A DNA stretch of 64,000 nt from Otatea glauca. Taxonomy: Eukaryota; Streptophyta; Magnoliopsida; Poales; Poaceae. Shown piece after piece: positions 21,310-33,499 of this stretch (the first letter of the stretch is position 1; every line of letters starts with the position of its first letter). A model generated the notes under the pieces. That model had not been told where the DNA came from and did not search any database. It worked only from the letters and a program-made list of their open reading frames with translations. The position numbers and the translations under genes were made by a program. The stretch covers positions 13,681,185-13,745,184 of the forward strand of contig CM070719.1 of the NCBI GenBank assembly GCA_036346275.1. The letters are read 5' to 3'.

Positions 21310-22942
21310 TGGAATACAAGTTTTTCATTTCAAAGAATGAAAAAATCATAGAAAATGGGGAAGGTTAACGGTGAGTGTTCACGCTATAGGACCGATTCTT
21401 GTTAGCACTTTCTTAGGGTCTTCCCGTGCTCGGAAAATTATTTGGTCCACACGAAAGTTGTGGGGAATTTCAAGACGCATCTTCTTCATGTTGACAAGTT
21501 TTTCGTTTCAGCAAAAGAAAAATCATAGAAAATCGGGAAGGTTCACGGTGAGTGTTCACGTTTGAGCCGGACCGATTTTTGTTTGCGCCGGACCGATTCT
21601 TGTTAGCACTTTCTTAGAGTCTTCCCGTGCTCGAAAAATTATTTTGTCCACACGAAAGTTGTGGGGAATTTCAAGGCGCATCTTCTTCATGTTGACCAGT
21701 TTTTCATTTCAGCAACAGAAAAAATCATAGAAAATCGGGAAGGTTCACGGTGAGTGTTCACGTTTATACGGACCGATTCTTGTAAGCACTTTCTTAGGTT
21801 CTTCCCGTGCTCGGAAAATTATTTGGTCCACACGAAAGTTGTAGAGAATTTCAAGACGCATCTCCCACATGTTGACAAGTTTTTCATTTCAACAACAGCA
21901 AAAATCATAGAAAATCGGGAAGGTTAACGGTGAGTGTCCACGTTTGCGCCGGACCGATTTTTGTTTGCGCCGGACCGATTCTTGTTAGCACTTTCTTAGG
22001 GTCTTCCCGTGCTCGGAAAATTATTTGGTCCACACGAAAGTTATGGGGAATTTCAAGGCGCATCTTCTTCATGTTGACAAGTTTTTCGTTTCAGCAACAG
22101 AAAAAATCATAGAAAATCGGGAAGGTTCACGGTGAGTGTTCACGTTTGCGCCGGACCGATTCTTGTTAGCACTTTCTTAGGGTCTTCCCGTGCTCGAAAA
22201 ATTATTTGGTCCACACGAAAGTTGTGGGGAATTTCAAGACGCATCTTCTTCATGTTGACAAGTTTTTCGTTTCAGCAACAGAAAAAATCATAGAAAATCG
22301 GGAAGGTTCACGGTGAGTGTTCACGTTTGCGCGGACCGATTTTTGTTTGCGCGGACCGATTCTTGTTAGCACTTTCTTAGGGTCTTCCGTGCTCGAAAAA
22401 TTATTTGGTCCACACGAAAGTTGTGAGGAATTTCAAGGCGCATCTTCTCCATGTTGACAAGTTTTTCGTTTCAAAGAGCAGAAAAAATCATAGAAAATCG
22501 GGAAGGTTCACGGTGAGTGTTCACATTTGCGCGGACCGATTTTTGTTTGCGCCGACCGATTCTTGTTAGCACTTTCTTAGGGTCTTCCGTGCTCGAAAAA
22601 TTATTTGGTCCACACGAAAGTTGTGGGAATTTCAAAGCGCATCTTCTTCACGTTGACAAGTTTTTCGTTTCAAAGAATGAAAAAATCATAGAAAATCGGG
22701 AAGGTTCACGGTGAGTGTTCACGTTATACCGACCAATTTTTGTTTATACGGACCGATTCTTGTTAGCACTTTCTTAGGGTCTTCCCATGCTCGAAAATTA
22801 TTTGGTCCACACGAAAGTTGTGGGGAATTTCAAAGCGCATCTTCTTCATGTCGACAAGTTTTTCGTTTCAAAGAATGTAAAAATCATAGAAAACCGATTT
22901 TTGTTTGCGTCGGACCGATTTTTATTTGCGCTGGACCGATTC
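21310..22942. repeat. Tandem array, about eight units of 179 or about 200 bp
   Basis: Each unit has GACCGATTCTTGTTAGCAC, then TTATTTGGTCCACACGAAAG, then CATGTTGACAAGTTTTTC, then ATCGGGAAGGTTCACGG. Starts of the first motif near 21391, 21592, 21771, 21975, 22154, 22357, 22553 and 22751 give steps of 201, 179, 204, 179, 203, 196 and 198. The longer units carry an additional copy of GGACCGATTTTTGTTTGCG. One degenerate unit lies apart at 54130-54370. Confidence 0.85.
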
Positions 22943-23646
22943 ATCAAAGCTGCATGACCTATCACTCATCATCGTAAGTTAGGGCATAACCTATAACACG
23001 GGGGACACCGTGCAACAATGACAGCTAGGGGGCGAGCAAGTGACTTGCACGTGCAACAAGCCCTTAATAACATTCAAATTTCAAGTAGCTGGAAAAATGT
23101 TCACACGACCTCAGTACTTGAAAAAACTATATTTTTTACAATCTTGGAATTGCATAGGTCACAGATTTGTACAAACATTTAGACTTTGCTTCAATTTGCA
23201 TTGTTTACTAGTTGCTTGAACATTCAATCGGCAAAACGATCATTTGTTCGTAAACTTCGCAAACAAGTCTCGAATTCGACGAAATAAAATGCTATAACCC
23301 TAAAATAACATGTACTAGCTTTATGTATAGAAATAACATCAATTTGATCAATTTTGAGTTAGACCATATTGAGCTCTAATGACCGTACACGTGAAAAATG
23401 TCTAAAATAAATGCTTAATATCACGAAACTAACTTTGAAATACTTTGAGGGCAATCTCCACCTATTACATGAAAAATGGTTAGATTCTTCCATAAGGTGC
23501 AGCCACAGTCGAAGAATTAAAATTTGACCGCAACTGCTCGATCGCCCTGATCGTATTACCTTTTCGGCAAGTCATGAAATATCGTACATAGATGGAAAAT
23601 AATGAAAGAAAAGATCAGTACCATCCTGTAACATTTACTCCACCGT
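22943..23646. repeat. Repeat segment A, first part (split by the gypsy insertion)
   Basis: It opens with one unit of the ~30-bp CATCAAAGCTGCATGACC repeat. From about 23060 it matches 55860-56450. It continues after the gypsy element at 48799. No coding sequence is seen. Confidence 0.7.
23642..23646. repeat. Left 5-bp target duplication of the gypsy element
   Basis: ACCGT lies directly before the left LTR and is repeated at 48794-48798. Confidence 0.85.
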
Positions 23647-26600
23647 TGTAACATCCAAAAAATTTGACTAATAATTTCGCTCACGTGCATTTTTGTGATT
23701 TTCTGAATTTATTGGATTTTCCCAGAAATTATTTGAATTTATTTTAATTAAGTATATTGAACCTTTGGTGAAAACTAAATATATATAGATAAAGTTAATA
23801 TAAAGTTTTACCAAAAATATTTTATTTGAGTTCAGAATGTTTCAAAGTATTTATGAGAATTTTCTTGGATTTTTCCTGATATTTTAATTGCCTTAAATGA
23901 ATTAATCTAATTCGGAATTATTTTAAATCAAAAAGCTTTTGAAAAATCTTTGAATCAGATCGGGCCGTGCCCAAAGATCTTGTGACCGTCGCGCGCCCAT
24001 CGCGCCGTCGGCCCGTCACCGCCCGCTTTCGCGCTGTGTGACCGTTGGATGAAGATCGGGCATCCGCTTCATCGCGAAACCCTAGTGCCGCGAGCCGCTG
24101 GATCGAGATCAAGTGGTCGGGACGCTTCGCGTTGTTTTGGTAAGTTTTGATCACATCCGTTGATTTTGGAAGGAGCGGATCGAACGTATCGCTCGATCTA
24201 ATCGTGGCCGCCGGCTTGGATCGGACGGCCGCGACCGCCGCCCCCGATCCGGTTTCCGTTCGCCGCGCTGTATGCGTCTCCGCAGGGATTGTCTAGGGTT
24301 GCCGTTTTAGCGCGCATGTCGAGGCTATAAAAGGCGTGGCCGCACCCGAGGTTCCTCATCGCCTTGCGCTTCCGGCCGCTCTAGTTTTCGCGCCGAGTCG
24401 CCGTCGCCGTGCGAGAGAGCTCGCCAGAGTTCTTTGCGGCGCCGCCCGCGAAGTTTTTGCGCTGCTCGCCGCCGCCGAGCCTCCTCCCGCCGAATCGGTT
24501 CCAGATCCGGTCGCTGCTCCACGCGCCGAGGCCGCCACTTCTTCTCGCCGAGTCGCGCCAAACGCCGCTCGGTGGTCGTCTTCCTCCGCTCCGGTGCAAG
24601 CCCGCGCCGTGTCTCGGAGCTTCGCGGCCGCTGGATCTTCGCCGAACCGTCCGGATCAATCCACGCCGCTTCTTCAGCAGTTGTTACGCTCGGGTATATT
24701 TCTAACCGCTAGATTGAATAGACGTTCGGGATTGAGACGCTGTGCGTAGTATGTCACCGCTGATCGATCTCGCAGATGTGCAACGCGTGTCGTCGCGGGT
24801 ACCGAAGCATCGTGGCGCCGGTGCACCGTGGACGGCGTGTGCCGTGGACTTGGTCCATAGACCGAGCGACGTGGCGCAATTTGATTGGCCCACGACGCGA
24901 TGACGTCATGCCGATATCACCGGTCCACAAAGACAAGATCTCAAGTCCACGGTGGACCAACGTGTTTTCGTGGACTAAGTCCATGCACCGAGGCCACGTG
25001 TCCGTCTCTGACTGGTCCACGTGTCGCTTGCGCATTAATCGGTAATTTCCAGTAGAAAAATAATTCAGAAAAATCAGAAATCCTATTTTCTGTATTTTCA
25101 GTATTTATTCAAACTTCAAAAGGCTATATCTTTTGCATTTTAACTCGGATTTGAGTGATTCAAATTTCTAAAAAAATTTAAAATCAAGATCTATTTATTG
25201 GTGAATTTTATTTTATTTTTGGAGTTTGTTTGCTCTCTGGTTTGGTGTTTATTTGCTATTTTGGCATCGTTTCGCGTAGATGTTGAACTGCTCGGTGATC
25301 CAGAGGAAGATTCGTCGCTCCAAGACCCAAGCTCAGATCAAGACCAGCACCTACTCCAAGGCAAGTTGTGTTTTGATCATGTTTCACCTAATTTTCACCA
25401 AATTTCTATTTTATCTCTTAAACTTTATGCATGATATTTTATATGTATAAATGATTTCAATTAATCTGGGAAATAGATAATATGCCTATTTGAATTAAAT
25501 CATACCTTGTCAATTTTATGCCATGATCTATTTGTCACCCTAGGATGTGGAATTATAGTTGGTTAATATTAATAATCAACATGGGACTAGTTAGACCGTC
25601 GTAGATTGCTTAGCCATGCCACGTCATCACATGTGTCCGAATGTTGATACTTAATTTTGACTAATGGAATATGGAACAATGTTTATGAATTGGTGTCATG
25701 TGTCGTCACACAGTGATATCAAGTTGTCGTGGCGAGGAGGTCACACATCTAGATTGAAATGTTGATGGCATGTGGTGCTTGGTAATCAACTGGGGTGGTA
25801 ATGATTTAGATTGGGGCAAGTGGCAAGGGGCAGTATGCCAAGGTGGGCCAGGATTGGCAGGGGTATGTGGAAGTCTTGCCTTAATCACTTTAAGGACTTA
25901 ACCTTGCAAGCCTTTGACTTGAGTCTCTCTTGCAACCACATGTCTGGAATGGGACAGCCTAGCTGAATAATTTGTGAAACCTAGATTTGATCATGTCGTG
26001 GTGAATAGTGAGTCCCGGTTACGGCTTAACTCACATGGCGCAAGAGGGGCCTCTTGTGGTGGTTTAACCCTTGATGTTGAAACCTTAGCGAGCAAGATCT
26101 TGGGTCTAGGTGTAGCATTGTAAAGGCTTTGTTACGATCACTCGCCTTGGTGGTGTTTGGTTGTATCGTGTGGGTAAAGTGCATAACCTCTGCAGAGTGT
26201 ACAATCTATTCGAATAGCCGTGCTCACTGTATTGAGCAAAGCTCTGGAATTACTGATTAAGGGTTAGACTTTTGTTAAACAAAAACTTGTTCGGATGGCA
26301 GGTGCCATGGGAAGTGGAAAATTGATTTAGGTTGGAAACTTGGTTTACTTCATAAATGCTGAATCTATTAATTATCTTGTTATTGTTTTATCTTTTCAAT
26401 CTATTTATTGTATTCTTGTTAAATGTCGCTTTATCGCAAAATAGCCATATTAGCCATTCCTTTGGATTAAGCCAAAGCATATAGAATATTAGACTTGCAT
26501 TATCTGTGCACAACTTGTTGGGTGCTTTATGTACTCACCCCAACAACACAACTTCGTAAGAGGAAGAATCTACGCCATTCATGGAAGAGGATTATTTGGA

Positions 26601-26878
26601 TGCGAATGCTTAGGTACGAGCCTCGTCGGTTGCTGTGGTAAATCGGGAAGTCGCTATGCTTATTTATTTTTCCACGCTACTTATTTGTCGTTTCTTATTT
26701 AAGCCTGTGAGGCATTATTCATGTAAGACAACGATTATCATTAATTATTGAAGTTTATGCTATATTCATTTGTGTGTGACTCGTGATAACATCTATGTTG
26801 AGCTGTGTGCACTAGCGTGATCCTCGACTAGTGCGTTATACACATGAGGGTCCGGATTTGCAAATTCGGGTCCCGACA
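23647..26878 (+). repeat. 5' LTR of the gypsy element
   Basis: It contains a CG-rich leader region behind a TATA box (24326). Several overlapping open frames near 24336-24750 fall in that CG-rich leader and change between the two LTRs, so I do not call them genes. A possible donor, CTCCAAG|GCAAG, near 25360 hints at a spliced leader, as in related LTRs. Confidence 0.88.
24326..24332 (+). promoter_or_regulatory. TATA box of the gypsy 5' LTR
   Basis: TATAAAA in GAGGCTATAAAAGGCG. The 3' LTR has the same at 46257-46263. It is the likely core promoter, with the CG-rich leader downstream. Confidence 0.65.
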
Positions 26879-26882
26879 GAGG

Positions 26883-26894
26883 TGGTATCGAGCC
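26883..26894 (+). promoter_or_regulatory. Primer binding site of the gypsy element
   Basis: TGGTATCGAGCC follows the LTR by four bases. It equals the initiator tRNA-Met site TGGTATCAGAGCC with one A missing from CAG. The nested copia has the same shortened site, which suggests a sequence error rather than a new primer. Confidence 0.75.
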
Positions 26895-26989
26895 ATACCG
26901 ACTATAGGTCTTTGCCCTAGGTAGTTGGTATCTCTTAGGAGTGTCCAAAATTATTTTCTAAAGAAAAGGTAAAATTTACTAATAAGAAA

Positions 26990-28794
26990 CTCTTGGCTTA
27001 TCTCATCCTCTACTCTCATCCTTGCTAAATTACCTTCTTTTCGTTGCGTTTGAGTGGAGATCTTATTCAAAATTTTGTTTTGAATAGATGCCGATCTTCC
27101 ATCCTTCGAGTTAAAGGTGGTGGCTACGCCATGGAGCCGTGGAGAGTTCTTCAAGTGATTGGAGGCTTTGATCGTCCGCTTACCGAGGAAGCAATCGAAC
27201 GCCAACGGTGTGCATCGGGGTTCTTCGCAGTCGATCATCTTCGCCGAGAGTGCGACGAGACCACCTGCATCGATCCACATCACCGCCCGGAGGTTCACTT
27301 ACGAGGCGGGAGTTCAGAGGCGCCAGACTTGTTTCACGACGGATCGCCACGACTACGCTTTACGAAGCCAGCGACACCGTGTTTCGACTTCACCCGACAA
27401 GACGGCGTGCAAGCGTCGACGGATCGTGGAGGGAGTGTGCATCGCAGACACCTTGCCGAGTTTGCCACCGCCCAGAGGATCACCCGAGGACAACTGCGCA
27501 GAGCCGGGACAGCGTGTGGCGCCGAGAGTGGCGGAGCGAGAGCTTCAAAAGACCCGTGAAGCCGCAGCCGAGTCATCGATGAGTTGGAGGAGGCCTTGCG
27601 TGTAGCCGAGGAGATAGCGCACCAGTCGCCCAGAGCCGAATGAGGTCGCCAAGAAGAAGACCCTAAGAGCGTGAGTGGGAGCCCGAGGAGCCGCAGAGGG
27701 TCACCAGATAGGTTCGCACTCCATGCCGCCCCACCCACCGTGTATGCACCGGACGGCCTCACCAGGTGGTTTGGATGAGTGAGAGTCGGTCTTAGAGTTG
27801 TGTTGAGACTCGAGTGTTGAGTCGCGTCTTTAAGTTAGCCTTTACCTTTTAGTAGACGTTAAGGTTGCATGTTTAGTTTGGTTCTTAATTGTTTGCTGAG
27901 TGTGCAGTATGTGTTGCAAAGCCCTTAGGCATTGTAAGCAACCATACCAAGTATCAATAAAGATTATTTAAGTTGGGTTTAACCTGTTTCCCCCGCCTTA
28001 GAAATTCTTACATCTTATCTATGCTACATCTATCTTTCCTAACCCAAGAAGCAATCAAGCGGATGGTGAACACTCGCAAAGCAACAATGGGGCTTGTGAA
28101 GTGGTCCGCGCTCGTGCAACAATCCCAATGAAGGAGCACCACCGCAGCAAGCACCGCCAGTGGATATGCGAACTTGGGAGCTTTTCTCGCAAGCAAACTC
28201 GCTTGATGCGGACTATGATGCAAACAGATGACCAATATGGCTGCAGCCAACAACCCTCACGCCGAACAACAATGGCGACCTCGCCCTTATTCCAAATTGT
28301 CGACTTTATGAGGACCCGACCGCCAACATTCTCGCAACGCCAACCCTTGGAAGCGGATGATTGGTCGAGAACCATTGAGAGGAAGTTGTACATCACGCAA
28401 TGTGAAGGGCATGAGAAGGTTCTTTATGCATCCCATCGCCTTGAGGGAACAAATGCAGAATGGTGGAGAACTCTTGTGCTACTCATGAGGCACCCATGGA
28501 AATCACGTGGAAGAATTCGCAACGGCCTTCCGCCAGCATTACGCACGTGCGTGAAGGAATGATGGACTCAAAAAGGAAGAATTCAGGGCGCTTAAGCAAG
28601 GAGGCCAACCGGTGGTCGACACTTGAACAAATTCACGCAGATTAGCTCGCTATGCTCCTCAAGATGTAGCGACGGACAAGGCTAGGCGATCCCGATTCAT
28701 GAAGGATTAAACTCGGGATCGCAAGTGGGTGATTACCCACACTTTTCCGCATTTTCAAGAATTGGTAAACAAGGCTTTGATTCTGGAGGATAAG
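26990..28794 (+). pseudogene. gypsy gag, first part
   Basis: The region holds several open pieces in different frames. The clearest, around 28300-28560, reads FMRTRPPTFSQ, then ADDWSRTIERKLYITQCEGH, then ASHRLEGTNAEWW, which is the retrotransposon gag core of plant gypsy elements. It continues towards HFSEFQELVNKALILEDK just where the copia element is inserted. Gag builds the virus-like particle. The start codon is not clear; ATGs near 27044-27160 lead into arginine-rich frames of doubtful meaning. Confidence 0.7.
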
Positions 28795-31459
28795 TGAAAG
28801 ATCGAAAAGGCGACTAGAGGGGGGTGAATAGGAGCCAAATAAAATTTTCAATAAATTCTCCCTAGAATTCAATCCACCAAAAGACCGTAAAGAAAGAAAT
28901 CAACCATCGATCAGGCAATTTCAAAACAGAGGTTCACCGTTAAGATAGGGTGAACAGTAAAATCGTGACCGGTCGAGTAGCTCTGTCGGATGAACAAGAT
29001 CGCGAATCGGTCGTTAGTCTGGTCTGATGAATAAGACTCCGACCAAGTGGTCGGATGAACAAGACTCTCGACCGGAAGTGGTCGGGTGAAGCGAACTCCC
29101 GACCGAAGTGGTTTGATGAGCGATGTTCGGGTGAACAGACTTCGACCGGATGAATAAGACTCTGATTGCGGAGGTCGGTTAAACAAGACTCCGATCGCAG
29201 AGGTCGGATGAACGAAGACTCGGGTGAAATAGTGTTCGGATGAACAAGACTCGACCGATGAACGAAGACGCCCGACCTACAGAGGTCGGATGAACAAGAC
29301 TCGGGTGAATAGTGTTCGGATGAACAAGACTCCGACCGATGAACGAAGACGCCCGACCTACAGAGGTCGGATGAACAAAGACTCGGGCGAATAGTGTTCC
29401 CGACCGATGAAAGACGTCCGACCTACAGAGGTCTGATGAACGAGACTCGGGTGAACAAAGTGTTCGATGGATAGTGCCCCGACCAATGAACAAGACGCCC
29501 GACCTACAGAGGTCTGATGAACAAGACCGGGTCGGATGAACAAAGAAAATCAGCACGATCTTAAAATGTAAATCGATGTAACTTTTGATCTACCGATCCA
29601 AAACAGGGAAAATTGGTGTGCACCTCCTAAGGATGTCAGAACCTATTTCAATCATCAATCGAAGGAATTGATACCAAGGTTCCGTCCTTTTCGATTAAAC
29701 AAATGCAACACCAAAAACAGAGTCACGAACACGATTTCACCCTAACTTGTGGTGAGAGTTGATGATCGTAATATCCTTGGATGACTCTACACAAATCACA
29801 GCAAGTAAGTACACGAAGAAACAACCCTTCAAACAAATAGAAACACTATCTCAAAACTAGTCACGTAAATTGGTTTCTTGCAAAACCGAATAGAAGAGGT
29901 TGTAGATTGCCTAGATAATTGGGATATGATCTATAGAAGATTCATCCAAAGAATCTTTCATCCTTGGCAACAAGAACCGTAAGCCAATCAGACTAAAGAA
30001 GCGCAAGTCACACGCTTACGCACTTCAAGAAACACAGATTTACAAACTTGCAACAAGAACGCAATGATTGCCTAGATGATTGAAAGCACCGAATCTAGAG
30101 AAGAGTTCATCAATCATGAATTTCAACAAAGACTCGAAGCATGTAGAAGGAGATGAGGCAAATCCAAATTACGAAAGAAAATTGCAAGTAAGTAAATGCG
30201 AATTTAGATAACAGAATTTAAGTGCGTAATGTAAATACGTAAGGGAAATGAAACAAGAACATAGATGAAGAACATTTCATTTCTGGAAGGGAGGTTTACA
30301 AAGCCTCACAACAAAGTGGGCAAAACTCAAATGAGCAGCAAAAACCTCAGAACCTTCAGAGAGGGAAGGCTGCCCCTACCCCTCTATTTATAGTGACCTG
30401 GGATCAATTCCCACCCTTGGATATCTTGCTTCAATCCTAAGCCAACATCCAAGAGCCAGGATTTGATCCTTACACTGTCACTCTCAACAACTCTCAACTA
30501 CTCACGTAGACTTTCCTCACCGCCACCACGCCCCCGTGGAGACACCCCTCCCCTGCCTAGTAGCGAGCTAGAACACCTACCACCCTTGGATGAGCCTCTA
30601 AACCCTAGAGCACTCCATCAAGGGTGAGATTTTACCCACTCACACAGCTATGCATGGGTGACCCAAACCCAACAACACAACGGGTTTTGCACGCTGTTCA
30701 AAGCATACCAACTTGACCCGCTACTCTCTCTTCCCGATCGCGATCCAACGGTCCTCCTCGATCGAGAGCTCCAAGTTAGCATCTCATCCATTCCTTTGTC
30801 TTCTTGGCTTGCGCTACTCCACTGCCTCACCATCTTTGGCGACACCCGATCATCCGACCTCGGCTCTCGGCCTAGTCCTGATCCCCTTCGCCTCACCATG
30901 ACCTAGCTCCAAAGTCCTGCAACCATCATAGACAAGGAAACCACATCACATAGCAATGTCCAACAACACATATCCATCTCAACAGAAAGATATACACTTC
31001 ACTGGCCAGCAAAACCCTGACCACACATGGTCTCGATGACCACTGGTCTCCATCCCGACCACAGACCTGACCACTGGTCTCCATCCCGACCACTCGAGGT
31101 CTGACCACTGGTCTTCGTCCTGACCACTCGGGGTCTGACCACTGGTCTTCTTCCCGACCACTCGAGGTCTGACCACTGGTCTTCGTCCCGACCACTCGGG
31201 GTCGGATGACTGGTCTCCAACCAGCCAAAGCTCAGACCACTCGGGGTCAGACAACTGGTCTCCGACCAACCAAAGACCTGACCACTCTGGGTCAGACAAC
31301 TGGTCTCCGACCAGCCAAAGACGACCACCACTGGTCGTATAACCGGTCTCCGACCAACCAAAGACTCGACCACTCGAATCAAACTCAAATTCAAGCACAA
31401 CAGTTAAACCACGGTCAATTACTCATCACCATCGTGATAGACCTCAACATGGTCTTTCA
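28795..31459 (-). repeat. 3' LTR (minus-strand sense) of the nested copia
   Basis: It contains two palindromic arrays. About 28970-29560 repeats GGTCGGATGAACAAGACTC-like units whose GGTCGG and CCGACC ends can pair. About 31020-31380 repeats the palindrome GACCACTGGTC in ~36-bp units. A TATA-like CTATTTATAG lies at about 30381. Confidence 0.85.
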
Positions 31460-33430
31460 ATCTCCCTTGATGAGTATATTGACAAACACTAAAAGGCATA
31501 AATTTGAGTTTGTAAAGCAATTTGATTGCAAAACCAAACTTGGTCCAAAGAGAAAGATATAAAATCATGACCAAGTTGGCGTAAGATTTTAGAGCAAGAT
31601 CATGAAAAGAGCAAGTTTTCTACAAAAGCTCTAAAATCAATCATAAGTGCCAAATGTGATATGATCCATAAGAGATAGCAAAGATTTACAAAGATCATAA
31701 GAGATAGCAAGCTTTCACATTTTTATCTCCCCTTTTCTACATTTTAAATGATGCCTTTTCTACATTTTCTCCCCTTTGGCAATATAGGCATCAAAATGGA
31801 ATTTTCTCTCTTTTTTTGTTTGTTTTCTCCTTTATATATGTATGCATGAAATGCATCCTAAGTGAGCTTTGAGAATTATCCAAGTGATCACAATGACAAG
31901 ATATGACACCAAGCTAGTCAATTTAGAAAATGGTGAACTAGGATGTCTGCAAGAACAAATTCATTTGGCTCACAAGCTTGGTTTACAAGATTTTATTTTA
32001 GCAAGATTTGAACAAGTGCAAAACTTAGCAAAAGTTTCAAAGCTAGAAGCCAGCACCACTCATAGGATCAAATGGAAAACCTAGAGTTCAACCTACTCAA
32101 CACTTTGGGGAATCTTGAAGTACATATAGAGTCCTTCGAGTTCATTTTTCAATTCATGCAAATTCTTCTTCTTTGATATTTTGAAAGACATAGCGGGTGC
32201 AAATGTTTGACATTATTTGCATTCTTTACCCACTTATGTTTTTGTTATTTGCATTTCTTAATGGTTGACTCAAGCCATGTTCGATCACCCCAAGAGTAAC
32301 TCTTAAGAGAATGATCTTGGTCATACACTATATATTCCAAGTTCATCCCAAGTGCAATGGGAGGCGCTCTAGAATATATAGTGTTGAGTTCAATTTTGCA
32401 CAAAAAGAGTCAAGTTTTTCTTATTTTAGCATATATGAGCAATTTTGAAGGACTAAAATATGGATCAAGCAAGTTTCACCCAAGTTGCTATAGGGACTCT
32501 AGAGAACTCCATAAATTCACAATTCATGGTAAAAACCTCTAGAGAAGAAACTTTAACAAGAAAAAGCAACATGTTTTCATTTAAGATTTTCAATTTTCAG
32601 ATTTTAACAAGCTTAGTATCATAGATGAACTTGGATAGACCTAAGCTAGTGATTTTCTTCAAAGATGTAGCAAGGTGCATTACATGAAAGATTGAATCAA
32701 TTGCATAATAGACAAAGCTCATAAAATGTAAAAATGCAGTCTAAATGCAATGCATGAACAGATTCCCAAACTCCCCTCAGCTTGAATCAATTTTAGGCTC
32801 AAATCTGGTTAAAGTTGAGTTATTATCAAGATTAGGCATAAAGAAGACCCAAATGAACTCAATAAAACCAGAAAAAAAACAGAATGGGAGAAGAAGTCGA
32901 GAAACCGCAAGACGGATGGCTATTGAGCATAGATAAGATAGAAGAGACTCACTATGCTCAGATCGGCTCTTATCTTCCCTAGAGACTAACATAGGAAGTC
33001 GACTCTAGATCCCAACTAAGGAGTGCACATGCACTGCCTACCCAGAGGCCCAAAACACGCTAGACTTATAAGGCGTGAGGGAACTCAACCTAGAGAGAAG
33101 AGAGAACAGACTAATCACGCATGATAGCAACCTAAAGCATAAGATAAGAGGTCCATGGAAGACATGCTAAGTGAGTGAACTCAACTTAAGAAAACAAGCC
33201 CAAAGTCACCTGTAAGAAGAAAGGAAAAGTGAAAGAAAATATATAGTACATAATATACAAACCGGCTCCCCTCAAGATAAGCCGTATGGGCTCACGACTC
33301 CAAGCTCACTCCTCAAGGCAACAAACCCGAGCTATCCAAAGGCTTGGTAAAGATATCGCTATCTGGTGGTCACCATCTATGAATCAAGCACGATATCACC
33401 CTTCTCCACATGGTCTCTAAGGAAGTGATA
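31460..33430 (-). other. Non-coding 3' region of the nested copia
   Basis: This AT-rich stretch lies between the RNase H end and the 3' LTR. On the minus strand it carries AAAGGGGAGAAAATG and AAAAGGGGAGATAAAAATG near 31722-31790 and a final AAGGGAGAT next to the LTR, repeating the multiple-purine-tract layout of the first Sirevirus. No protein-coding signal is evident. Confidence 0.6.
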
Positions 33431-33499
33431 TCTAATATCAATGTGTTTGGTCAGGGAATGTTGCATCGGGTTTTTAGCAATGCAAATAGTGAAGTGTTG

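Noticed and set aside
13507..23000. A short MULE confined to the transposase and PMD genes
   Set aside because: No right-end copy of the GGCAAAATTTC terminus or second CACCACAGC was seen before 59249.
24336..24749. Alanine- and arginine-rich open frames in the gypsy LTR
   Set aside because: They lie in the CG-rich leader, overlap on both strands and shift between the two LTR copies.
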